Origin: Odontesthes bonariensis
Taxonomy: Eukaryota; Chordata; Actinopteri; Atheriniformes; Atherinopsidae
DNA: 64,000 bases
Direction: 5' to 3'
Assembly (NCBI RefSeq): GCF_027942865.1
Contig: NC_134525.1
Span: 1,556,723-1,620,722, forward strand
Shown: positions 1-13,000 of the stretch, in pieces
Layout of the letters: each line of letters begins with the position of its first letter
Numbering within the stretch: the stretch's first letter is position 1
Notes under the pieces: model-generated
Seen by the model: the letters and a program-made list of their open reading frames with translations, nothing else
Databases searched by the model: none
Told to the model about the DNA's origin: nothing
Translations under genes and position numbers: made by a program

Positions 1-872
1 AACCAGCTGCCAGTTTGGGAGGCAGAGCCTTCAGTTATCAGGCCCCTCTCTGTGGAACCAGCTGCCAGTTTGGGAGGCAGAGCCTTCAGTTATCAGGCCC
101 CTCTCTGTGGAACCAGCTGCCAGTTTTGGAGGCAGAGCCTTCAGTTATCAGGCCCCTCTCTGTGGAACCAGCTGCCAGTTTGGGAGGCAGAGCCTTCAGT
201 TATCAGGCCCCTCTCTGTGGAACCAGCTGCCAGTTTGGGAGGCAGAGCCTTCAGTTATCAGGCCCCTCTCTGTGGAACCAGCTGCCAGTTTGGGAGGCAG
301 AGCCTTCAGTTATCAGGCCCCTCTCTGTGGAACCAGCTGCCAGTTTGGGAGGCAGAGCCTTCAGTTATCAGGCCCCTCTCTGTGGAACCAGCTGCCAGTT
401 TTGGAGGCAGAGCCTTCAGTTATCAGGCCCCTCTCTGTGGAACCAGCTGCCAGTTTGGGAGGCAGAGCCTTCAGTTATCAGGCCCCTCTCTGTGGAACCA
501 GCTGCCAGTTTGGGAGGCAGAGCCTTCAGTTATCAGGCCCCTCTCTGTGGAACCAGCTGCCAGTTTGGGAGGCAGAGCCTTCAGTTATCAGGCCCCTCTC
601 TGTGGAATCAGCTGCCAGTTTGGGAGGCAGAGCCTTCAGTTATCAGGCCCCTCTCTGTGGAACCAGCTGCCAGTTTGGGAGGCAGAGCCTTCAGTTATCA
701 GGCCCCTCTCTGTGGAATCAGCTGCCAGTTTGGGAGGCAGAGCCTTCAGTTATCAGGCCCCTCTCTGTGGAACCGGCTGCCAGTTTGGGAGGCAGAGCCT
801 TCGGTTATCAGGCCCCTCTCTGTGGAACCAGCTGCCAGTTTGGGAGGCAGAGCCTTCAGTTATCAGGCCCCT
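1..872. repeat. 55-bp minisatellite, about 16 copies
   Basis: A near-identical 55-bp unit containing CTCTGTGGAACCAGCTGCCA is repeated from the window edge to about 872. All three forward frames are open because 55 is not a multiple of 3 and the unit has no stop codon in any frame. The unit reads (P)SLWNQLP, resembling the conserved W-N-x-L-P motif in the C-terminus of fish LINE polymerases, so it may have been seeded by a LINE fragment. It lies in a dnah8 intron or beyond the last visible exon. Confidence 0.9.
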
Positions 873-1141
873 TTGGTCCAGGAAGATGGCCGCCCTTCCT
901 GGTTCTGGTTCTGATGGAGGTTTCTTCCTGTTCAAAGGGAGTTTTTCCTCCCCACAGTCGCCTCGTGCAGCTCAGGATTGGAGATTGGAGTTTCAGTCTG
1001 TTGGTTTCCTGAGCTAAGACACTTTATTTTAATGGGCTCTGAATTGGACTCACTCCACCTGTGATGCTATAGCTGATCAGTGTTAGATGATAATACTGAT
1101 GTTTAGAAATGGAGAATAGCTTCCTAAATGTCATGACTCAC

Positions 1142-4014
1142 AGAGTAGAAGCAGATCTGGGAGCTGAACTCTGTCAGTGAGGGTTCTGACTGCAGGAAGG
1201 CCCGGACCTGCTCCTCTGGGTCCTGAGGATACATCCGTTAGTGCAGCTCAGAGACCACAACAACCCACTTTAAACACACACACACACAGACCTGGTTCCA
1301 GAGAGCAGAAAACCGGCTGAATTCATGCAGAGTTTCAGCAGCTGGAGCTTTCAGAGACGACACGATGGAGCCGAGCTGCATCACCAACCTGCTCCGGATA
1401 AGCACAACATTTAGTAAGGTGACGGCAGAAGTTTGCATAGTGCTTCTGCAGGATGTTCAGTCAGAGGCAGCAGGAAAAAAGTAGAACTTTCTAGGTGTTA
1501 CATCAACGCCATCAGAGCTTCTGCTCTAAGGATTCTGGATGATGTTAGTAAGTACCTCCTACAGCAACAGGAAGGTCAGTTCAAGCACACTTTTTCTACT
1601 TCAGACAAACTTATTTACTTCTGAAAAGGACTTGGACTGCAGTTAGAAGAGCTTTTAAAAGTCTTAAGCATGTCTGGGAATAATCATTTACATGTAAAGT
1701 ATATATTAGGGCTGGACAACGATTAAAATGTTTAATCTAATTAATCGCATGATTTCCCTGATTAATCACGATTAATCGCATTTGTACGCAGAATCCAAAA
1801 ATGAATCCAAAAGTAGCGTATAGCTTTTAGCATTTAGCTTTATTTTAAATGTGCTGCCATATGAATGAAAGTGCCATAACATTTGTTGTGCAAACACACT
1901 TTTAACATCAGCATCTTTCTGTAGTTTTTATGTAGAAGCCTCGCTCCACTGTCTGTTTCCTTGAATGACTTGCTGCTATCAGTTGTGTGTTTTGCCTTTA
2001 AGTGATATTTTAGACTGGAACTACTACGCTGAGAAGACAATTCAACTTGGCAGTGTTTACAGATGACTTTGGTTCTGTCGACTCCGCCGTCTGGAAGAAC
2101 TTTAACATGAAAATGGCCGAGTAAAAGCTCCGTACCCTTCTCCATGTTTGGTGGATCCGCCGATTACTTTCTTTTCCTGTTCCACAGCAGACAGCAACAG
2201 ACTTTTACAGAATAAAAGCCTGTGAGCAACAGACTTTTACAAAATAAAAGCCTGTGAGCAACAGACTTTTACAAAATAAAAGCATGTCAGCAAAAGACTT
2301 TTACAGAATAAAAGCCTGTGAGCAACAGACTTTTACAGAATAAAAGCCTGTGAGCAACAGACTTTTACAAAATAAAAGCATGTCAGCAACAGACTTTTAC
2401 AGAATAAAAGCCTGTGAGCAACAGACTTTTACAGAATAAAAGCCTGTGAGCAACAGACTTTTACAGAATAAAAGCATGTCAGCAACAGACTTTTACAAAA
2501 TAAAAGCCTATGAGCAACAGACTTTTACAAAATAAAAGCATGTCAGCAATAGACTTTTACAAAATAAAAGCCTGTGAGCAACAGACTTTTACAATAATAA
2601 AACCTGCGCTAACGCGCGATAAAATATTTATCAGCGTTAAATAATTAGCCCTAGTATAAATGCATTTTCCTTTCATGTTTTTCACTTGTGTTCTAATGAA
2701 TTTAAATTCTAAAACACAGCAGAAAGCCGAGGCTTCATCACAGTTGGTGGCGTGATGAACGTGATATGGAACAGTCACATGACTTCTTGCCTCGGAACAG
2801 CGCTTCGAATCAAAGGTTCCACACAAGTTTTCACCGTTTGGATCGTTTTGTTCTTAGTTTTTGTTTTTTATAGTTCAGTTCTGGGTTAAAAGGCAGCTTT
2901 AAAGTCTCCTCCTGCCTAATCTCTGCTCTACAGGCTTTTATGTCATACCTTCTTTCACCTCCTGGTTGAATACGAGGGTTTTACACACGTTAGGACTGTT
3001 TCAGGGTTTCATATTGTGTCGATTCTAAAGCATTTCAGCACCAGCTTTATGAGAGCCGTTGCCCTGCTGCAGGGTTGAATGCTGGAAGTGTGAGGACTGA
3101 CTGACTTGGAGACGTCTTTGTGTTCGGCCAGCTGTCTGTCCAGAGGTCGCAGCACCGGCAGCTTCACCCGGACCTCGTCTCCAGCATCACGAACCGCCGC
3201 CTGTTCCACCTGACGGACAGAGAGACAGGCTGTGTTTCAAACCGCATACTACATACTGCATACTACATACTGCATACTACATACTACATACTGCATACTA
3301 CATACTGCATACTACATACTGCATATTGCATACTACATACTGCATACTGCATACTACATACTGCATACTACATACTACATACTGCATACTACATACTGCA
3401 TACTGCATACTACATACTGCATATTACATACTACATACTGCATACTACATACTGCATACTACATACTGCATACTACATACTGCATACTGCATATTGCATA
3501 CTACATACTACATACTGCATACTGCATACTACATACTGCATACTACATACTGCATACTACATACTGCATACTGCATACTACATACTGCATACTACATACT
3601 GCATACTACATACTGCATACTGCATACTACATATTGCATACTACATACTACATACTGCATACTGCATACTACATACTGCATACTACATACTGCATACTAC
3701 ATACTGCATACTACATATTGCATACTGCATACTGCATACTGCATACTACATACTGCATACTACATACTGCATACTGCATACTGCATACTACATACTACAT
3801 ACTGCATACTACATACTGCATACTGCATACTACATACTGCATACTACATACTGCATACTACATACTGCATACTGCATACTGCATACTACATATTGCATAC
3901 TACATATTGCATACTACATACTGCATACTGCATACTGCATACTACATACTGCATACTACATACTGCATACTACATACTACATACTGCATACTACATACTG
4001 CATACTGCATACTA

Positions 4015-4055
<41 letters not shown>

Positions 4056-7000
4056 ACATACTGCATACTACATACTCATTGATCAGAAAGTATGCAGAGC
4101 GTTTACCCACAATGCATTTGGCTCCTGCCCGAGCTGAAATCAGCCGGCCTGAAGCTGATTTCCCTTAAGCTCTAAACTCTGTAAACTTTAGCAACATTTG
4201 AAACATTTTCAGGTGAGAAAGTAGTCGTTTAGATCCCCAACGTGTTGAAAACCTGACAAAATACCGGCTGTTTACAATTTAGTTCCCACGAATTCGGCGC
4301 TACTAAAGCTAGCCGCAGTGAGCAACGCACTTCCGGTTATTTTCACAAAATAAAATACCTGTTGCCTTTTATCATAGGGAAAGCCATTACGATACAATTG
4401 GTGCTTTTGTTTTGAAAACAGGAAGTGAACCTACCCTCGTTGTAGCTAGCTTGAAACTGCCGTTTTGACAGGAAATGACGATCGGCGACGTCACGTTACG
4501 TTGCATCTTGGGTAGTTTGAGTATGAGTAGTAACCTCATGATGCATACCCAACATTTCAGAGAATCTAGTATGCATCCGGGAACTTCTCGCTTACTCAAA
4601 CTGGCATACTAACTCAAAAAGTTAGTAGGAGTAGTATGCGGTTTCGAACACAGCCTGAGTCTCACTTTGCTGCCAGCCAGCAAAGATCTATCATTTCCTG
4701 ACAGAATGAAGTGTGATGAGTGTACCTGCTGCTGTTTGTGCTGCAGATGGCAGAAAGTCCACAGAGGAATATCTCTGGTTGCAGACAGCACGACGCTCAG
4801 CAGCTTATTTACTGCAGTCTGAAACACAACCAACATTTTACTTTAAGAGCAGCAAAATCTGAAGAAACCACAGAAAAAATGCTCCAATAAAGTCGTTACA
4901 TCAGAAATGTGCTGGAGATTGGACAGAAATACCTGAATGTCCTCCAGACTGGGTCTGAACAGGATGTTGGGGATAGCGAGCAGGATGGAGGCCCTGAGGA
5001 GAGGAGGAGGAGGAGGAGCTGGCGGACAGCGGTGGGAGGAAGAGGAGGAGAAGAAGGGCTGCTGGAGTTTGGAGACATGGAGTCTCCTCCTCAGAGCGTC
5101 CAGGGAGGATTTGGTGGCTGAAAAGAAGAAGAAGAAGGACTGAGGAATCAGTGGAGAGAAGAGAGAAGACGAAGCAGGAAGGAGGAAGCAGGAAGGAGGA
5201 AAGAGGAAAGGAAAATGGCCGACCTTCCACCAAAGCTTCGGTGTTGCGATGACAGAGCTGACCAATCAGGTTGTAGAAATGACAAGGAAGACAGGACGAG
5301 CAGCGAGTCTTCTGTTTGGAGTCTGGATGGAGACACTGGAAGGATCCCTGCGAGGAGACGGAGACGAATACAGAGGAGGAGGGGGAAAGGAAAACAGTCC
5401 TTTTCTTCTCTTTGTGTGCCTTACCTCCAGATTGACCATCTCTGCCGTCCTCATCTTCCTCTTCAGCTCCTCCACCAGCTGAGACACGTATTTCTGGAGC
5501 TGCTGACTCTGCCTGCACACAAACAGCAACGCCACTGAGACGCCTTCACCTGACGGGAGTATTGCTCTGCAGGCTTCACTGGATATCTATTCAGGTGTTT
5601 CACTATTTAAAGTTATTCATGAAGCCCTACGTAAGCCTAAGGATGATCCACTCGTCTCAATCAGTGGTGTTCGAGCTGAGAAACCTCTGAAACATCAGCC
5701 GTCCTCAGGATCCGGACTGAGACCAGCTGCTCCACAATTTACAGCAAAACAAAATACCAAACTAGAAAGATTTCTGAAGAAACTTTGATGGTTGTAATCT
5801 ACAGCCCGCCCTATCAACAAACCCTTTAGTTCAGTTGAAGTTGAGAGTCTCCTGTCACATATAAACTTTGAATGAGGTCTCTGTGATGTCGTATGGCTGA
5901 GTTATGAGGCCTCAAAAATAGGGCAGTTTTTGGCTCGTTAAGTGCTTTTAAATCGATTTTCCCATTGCATTGTGGGCTTCTATGAGACCGGTCTGATGTA
6001 GACAGTTATGTCATTTTTAATCAGGGTCCTGTTTAAAATACAGCTTTTATGCCATTTTCAAAATGGCCTCGTTAAGTGCTTTTCAATTCATTTTCCCATT
6101 GCATTGTGGGTATTTTCAAACTTCCCCTCACTATCAGAGAAACACAGATCAGATTTATTAACATTAACCCTTATAACAGGGCAGCCATCTTTGCTCTGCC
6201 CTCATAAGCAGTCTTAGAACAGAGCAGGCTAACAAGGCGTTGCCCGGGTAACAGGAGCAGGTGCGGGCTCCTAATGCGTTGTTACGGAGACGGAACCAGC
6301 TGCGGCTCGTCTGTGTTAGACAGAGAGCAAACTGACATATATGCACACACTATGGCTTCTTAAAATTAGACTAATTTTGACTGCACTCGACTGTCTCGAA
6401 CAAACGGTCGCAGTTCGAAAAGTAAAAGTCGTATCCAAATAATTCTTGAACCGTCAGCGCCCCAAGAGACGGCAGAAGCCAGCGGTGTAATAATCATTCA
6501 GCTATTATGTGTGGCTCGTTTTCTATGGCAGTTTTAAAACAATTTTTCACCTGAATTTGATGACTTTAGGCCTTTTATAATGGAAATGGAGAGGCGACCT
6601 CTGGGCTCAGAGGCAATTTGTAAGAAATATGTGTGGCAGAGCTCAATGAGTGTGACTTTGGGTCAAAGAGGACAAAAATACCTACGTTTTAAAGTAAAAT
6701 TTATCCAGATCGGGCAGATATTTCGGACATGAGAGACATTTGTTTGAGGAATTGGTGCAGTATCAATTTTTGACTGAGGATTTGAGTGGGAGAGACACCT
6801 CAGCTGAGATGTAGTCTACCTAAAACGTAAACTGCCATTGTGTCAAAGCTGTATAATGTATCAACAAACCCTTTAGTTCAGTTAAAGCCGAGAGTCTCCT
6901 GTCACATATAAACTTTGAATGAGGCCTGTGCGATGCTGTATGGCTGACTTATAAGGCCTCTAAAATAGGGCATTTTCGGGCTCGTTGAGCCTCGTTAAGT

Positions 7001-10000
7001 GCTTTTCAATGCATTTTCCCATCCACAATTTTTCCACTTTTTCCCATTTTGCCGGAATTCCTTTCGACTTATGAGAGCCAAACGTCATTGCACACCGATC
7101 AAGGTTGTTGCGCACGCAGCGGTGTGCTTTTTATGCCGGTCGGTCCATCGCTGCTTGACTAGTAGTGAACCGAATTTCATGACGGAAACGGAAGAATAGT
7201 AATCCAGCACAGGAGTAGTATCTGTGTCTAATGCCTTTGGCATTGGCACCCATAAAAATGCTGTTTCTGTGGGTTCTGCCAGCAGAATCAGCAGCTTATG
7301 TGTAGGCAGCACATTACCAGCCCAGGGTGGAGGCAGCAGCTCGGACGGAGCACTCCGCCTGCAGCAGGAGGTCCTGGGGTGAGACGGGCGAGTCCTCGGG
7401 CAGGACCAGCAGGCTGCAGGACGACATGGACTCGAGCAGCCGACCGATGCGACACTCCAACAGGTCTGAGGCCACTCGGACCACCTGGTCCAGCTCTTCC
7501 AGAGCCTCATACACGCCACGTATGACTGAGCGGGACGGAGAGAGGAGCTGTTATTGGATGCTTCACAGGATGTTTCATGTCTTTCTGCAGAAACCTGAAA
7601 ATCCAACTTTACATGCATCGGTGTTGAGAGACGTCCAGGACAGCGTGGAGAGTCCCGGGGACAGAGCCGCCTCCACGCGACCGATGAAGGGCTGCATGAC
7701 GGGGAGGAGGAGAGGCGGGACCCTGCTGACGGCAGAGCTGTAGTCCTGGAGCAGATCCAGCAGCCTGGACCAGTGCACACAGTCTCAGATAGTCAAAGCA
7801 GGCAAGGGGGGTTAAGAAAAGCCGGTGATGCAACAGAATAAATCAACTTTGTGAACCCCAGAACTATGGGTTTCTGATTCAGTTTGAAGTAGTTTGGGGT
7901 GTTTGCACATTCCTGGGCCTGAAACTGAGACCACCAACCCGCCTTACATTACGCTGTGTGGCTGCGCATGCGCAGGGCTCACACAGGGATCTGTTTTCTG
8001 ACAGCTGTGTTACACCCAACAACTGTAGGGCGTAACTTTAAAAGAACAAGGGCCGAATCATAACAGGATGAAAAACAAGCAGCCTAAAATCAAGTGAAGC
8101 ATCTGTGTTCAAAACCGCATACTTCTCCTACTACTCCTACTACTCCTACTAACTTTTTGAGTTAGTATGCGAGTTTGAGTAAGCGAGAAGTTCCCGGATG
8201 CATACTAGATTCTCCGAAATGTTGAGTATGCATCATGAGGTTACTACTCATACTCAAACTACCCAAGATGCAACGCAACGTGACGTCGCCGATCGTCATT
8301 TCCTGTCAAAACGGCAGTTTCAAGCTAGCTACAGCGAGGGTAGGTTCACTTCCTGTTTTCAAAACAAAAGCACCAATTGTATGGTAATGGCTTTCCCTAT
8401 GATAAAAAGGCAACGGGTATTTTATTTTGTGAAAATAACAGGAAGTGCGTTAGCTCACTGTGGCTAGCTTTTAATAGCGCCGAATTCGTGGGAACAAAAT
8501 TGTAAACAGCCGGTATTTTGTCAGGTTTTCAACACGTTGGGGATCTAAACGGCTACTTTCTCACCTGAAAATGTTTCAAATGTTGCTAAAGTTTACAGAG
8601 TTTAGAGCTTAAGGGAAATCAGCTTCAGGCCGGCTGATTTCGGCTCGGGCAGGAGCGCAATGCATTGTGGGTAAACACTCTGCATACTGTCTGATGTATG
8701 CAGTATGCAGTATGTAGTATGCAGTATGTAGTATGTAGTATGCAGTATGCAGTATGTTGTATGCAGTAGGTAGTATGCAGTATGCAGTATGCAGTATGTA
8801 GTATGTAGTATGTTGTATGCAGTAGGTAGTATGTAGTATGTAGTATGCGGTTTCGAACACAGGCTGCTGGATAACAGCAAAAATATTTGGTGCAGTTCGA
8901 GTCGGGTTAAAATCACATCAATGAACAGTAAAAGGAAACAAAAGGAAATCTGTCTGCATCCTTCTTCCACTTCACACAGCTGAGCACAAAGCAACAGTTC
9001 TCACCGGCTGTGCAAAGCTTTGATCTGCACCTCTCTGCAGGTCACCTTTGAGACAACCTTTGGCACCGTCACACCCAGCTTGGCCATCCAGCGGGCCTCC
9101 TGCAGCACCTCCAGCACCACGGGGTCCAGGTTCACCGAAACGCTCTGAGAAGCAAACAAACCAGTTCCTCACCAGCTCCGATCCAGGGCTGCAAGGGTGT
9201 CAGACACCAAGGCCGACGGGCCGAAGCCCGCACAGACTCAGACTCAGACTCAGACTGAGTGCTGCTTCAGGTCTTAAACTATGTCAACTACAACAACAGC
9301 CAAACAGGAAACCATCATTCTGCCATTCAAACAAACCAAACCGAGCTCTGTTAAGGATGGCACCATTCGAGCAGCAGCTTCTGCACCTTGCTGTTTTCCT
9401 GCCGGACCAGCAGGGCGGCGCTCAGCCTCTGCGGCGCGCTCTCTGCAGCCTGACTCCACCCCTGCAGGTGCAGCAGCTCGTACTGCAGCAGCACCACGGC
9501 CATCTTGTTGTAGCTCTGGATCACTTTGGCCATCTCTGGTCCCTGGTGCAGAGGCAGAGAGGCGGGGTCACTGAGCTCATACTGACCGGGGGCGCCCACA
9601 GGAATGATGCGGTCAAATCAGACTCCGGACCTTCAGCACGTCCAGTTTGGTCTTCAGGATCAACATCGGAGCTTCAATCCTCCTGAAAAGCTGACGACAC
9701 CAGAGGATCCTTCCTGCCACCTGAGAGACGAATAAAACCGAGCTACAATGACCAGATTTACACCAGAAAGCCACAGGGCCGTCCCCCTTCAGCTCATCTT
9801 TCCTGCTTAACAAGGCTTTCCAAAGCAAAGCAGCAACTCAGTGGGGTCACATGGCTCTGAAAGGATCGGATTATTGGTTAAATTACAATAAGAATGAGCT
9901 GAGCGAGGGTAATTCTCCTTGGATATATGGCGGTGAATGAATGGGATCAGAGGCACAAAGCGTGTCATACCCCGGTATGATAGGTGGCGCTGTACCCATT

Positions 10001-13000
10001 CCAACTGTTGCTAATAGAGCCACTTCCTGTTGACCTCTTCACCACCAACAACAACAACAAACTCAGGCATTGGAGAAAGATGGAGAACGCAGAGCCAGAT
10101 GAAGCTACGTCCCTCTACATTTGCTCTGTGATGAGCTGCTTGTTGCGCAAACTCGATGCCCAACGGAGCATTCTCCATCGCGTTGTTTGTTTCTTTCTGA
10201 CGGCGACAACAACAGGAATATCGTCTCCTTTGACTTCCGGGTCACGACCCCGGGAAAACATCTGGAGCATGCGCAGAACGCAAAGTCTGATTCACCACGA
10301 GCTTCAGCGTCTACAAGCAGGTTTAGAGTGACTTTCAACCCAGTTATCTCGGGGTCTGAATCCCATCCGATCCAGTTCTTAGTCAGATTAAGGTGTCTAC
10401 ATGCACTTAATAACTCAGTCTGATTGTAATTTAGCCAATAATCCGATCCTTTCAGGGCCATGTGTACGGAGCCCTTAAAATGACATATGAGAGTAAAATA
10501 AAACCCAAGGGTTTCTCGTGCGCACCTGAAACTTTCTCGTGCGCACCTGAAACTTTCTCGTGCGCTCCTGAAACTTTCTCGTGCGCACCTGAAACTTTCT
10601 CGTGCGCTCCTGAAACTTTCTCGTGCGCACCTGAAACTTTCTCGTGCGCTCCTGAAACTTTCTCGTGCGCACCTGAAACTTTCTCGTGCGCACCTGAAAC
10701 TTTCTCGTGCGCACCTGAAACTTTTCTGGTGGGAACGTGAAACTTAAAGAATTAGGCCCAGGATACTTACGCGGTTTGATATCCGCAGAAAGTTGACCTG
10801 CGTCTGACATTAGACCTACATCAGTGGCGGCTGCTGACTTTTAAAACAGGGGAAGCCCATATTACGCCATTGTGACAAAACTAGCTAACACGACAAACAA
10901 ATGCACAACAGGAATAGGATTGACAAAACTTCTAAACAACAAGGATGTGTTTCTTATTTAAAGTGTAATATTTACAAAAGTGTATGTGTGTGAGGATGGA
11001 AATGGAAACGATGGGAAATGAGTGAAACTCCGACAGCACTTTCACAGCCAACCAGTGTCTTGTGAATAACTGTCTTATCGTCAATTTAACATTGAAGATG
11101 TAGCAATTTCGCCAGAGAATGGGAGAGGCTGCCCGGCTTCCCGTGTTGTCTCTGAATAGCCGCGGCTACTCTCTGGCCGTCCTGCTGCCTAACCTACACG
11201 GTTTTACAATAAAGTGAAAGTTTCTCGTGCGCACGAGAAACTTTCTAGTGCCCACGCAAAACTTTTCTGGTGGGCACGAGAAACCCTTGGGTTTTATTTT
11301 ACTCTGCCATGTCATTTTAAGGGCTCGGTACATGTGACCCCACTGAGTGAGAAGGAAGCAGTCGGGCGTTCGTACCGGCGGCAGGTTGCGTCCCGTGGGC
11401 GGGTCGTCCCTCTGTCTTTGGTAGGTCTTCCTCAGCAGCTCCAGCTCTCGGCTGTAGCGCTGCAGCAGCAGCAGGTGGCTCGGTTTCAGGTCCAGACAAG
11501 CTGCCGGACCGGCCTCAAACAGCGGCAGCAGCTGCAGCATCCGCTCCGTCTGCAGCACAAACACTCAGTCAGAGGCTGGACCGTTTCCAGCTCACACAGC
11601 AGGACCTTACATCATGCTCAGAGCTGGCTGGGGCCGCCGGACTCACCGTGGGACACCGCTGGAAGCAGAAGTCCAGCAGAGACTGGAGGGACTGGAGCAA
11701 AGCCCGAACCTGGAGCTGGAAGTCTGCGTAGTCGCTGTCAAACTGACACACATTCAGCCGTTTTTAGGTTCCCTCCCTCACTGCGAGGCAGACTCATCAG
11801 CAGAAGGTGTCTCTGTGCTCGTACCTGCAGCTGGCGCTGGTCCAGGAAGTCGTAGGTCTTGGACTTGGTCACGGAGACAATGGTCTGGTACCGAGCGCAA
11901 AGGTTGGAAATGCCCTCCACCTGGAACACAGCTGAGCTCAGTTATGATGTTTAAGACCAGAACAAACTCAGGAGTCAGTAACCTTTAAGCTACAAAGTAA
12001 AGTGGTTAAATATCATGTAAATCCCCTTCGATCAATTTGAAATGAGTGGAATAAATGTGAAACACATTAGTGTGAAAAACATCCTGATCAGCCTCATTTC
12101 TTTATATTTTAAATAAAAGCAGGAGTAGCATATACTTTTTATATTAAAGTAACAGTTTAAGTTTCTTTTCATAGCATTCTTGTTTTTTCCTCCCAGTTGG
12201 AGTGAGTTTTGTTTTGTAAATTTTCATAGCGTAGTGCTTACGATTTTTTAAGGAGAGGTTATTTGTTTTTCCTCCGTAAATATATGTACGATATATATGA
12301 ATTTAGAGGTATATTTAATGATTAACTGATACAGAGTAAAATATCACAGAGGGCACCTTTATGTTCTGCAGACCAGCCAGCTTCTCCAGTGCAGATGTCA
12401 TGTCAGCGATCTTCTCCAGACGTCTGCAGAAAGCATTAAACTTCCCAAAAATGTAGTTCTCACTGAGCAGAAAACAAAGAAGACAAAAAAAGTCATGTGG
12501 TCCCAACCTGCTAACAGTCCCTGAGCCAGCGGCGGCTTCTTCATAGGGGCGATTTTGTGTTTTTTTTTTTATCTAGTTGCTAAGGCGGGACTGATCTACT
12601 GTAGGCAAACTAGTTGTATATGTCATTGTCCAATCAGATTAAGGCCACGCCCATTTGGGGCAATTTCTGTCAGGGTCGAATTTGCACCAGGAAGCTCCCA
12701 TTGACATGAATTAAAAAATCATGCTCCCAATACATTTTCTGTGAGGGTTTATGTGCTCGCACAAACGACGTGCTTTCGTCATACGTCTGTTGCGCGGGAC
12801 CATGAACATGCTACGAAGAAGATGGCGAGTGTCGAGTGCAACAATACAGTGGTGTCTCTGACAGAAGTTCCCTTTAGTCGTCGTACTAATGCGGAGAAGG
12901 AAGTTTGGAAGAATTTTGCGTGATTCTCGAGCTCGCCTTGCGAGGCAAAGATGAAACCCAGGGCTCCACCAACCCTGCTATTTTTCCAGGTAGTATCTGA

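Noticed and set aside
15-1017. Three overlapping plus-strand frames of about 300 codons (PSLWNQLPVWEAEPSVI repeats)
   Set aside because: A 55-bp minisatellite cycling through three frames; no splice or start context.
3243-4076. Possible CRISPR array or telomere-like repeat
   Set aside because: Heptamers run without spacers, the context is eukaryotic intron, and the unit is not TTAGGG.
3120-4168. Long open frames of [12 protein letters not shown] repeats (also at 13843-14288, 48782-49942 and 54966-57662, up to 898 codons)
   Set aside because: They are translations of a stop-free heptamer array; frames are open in parallel and have no other content.
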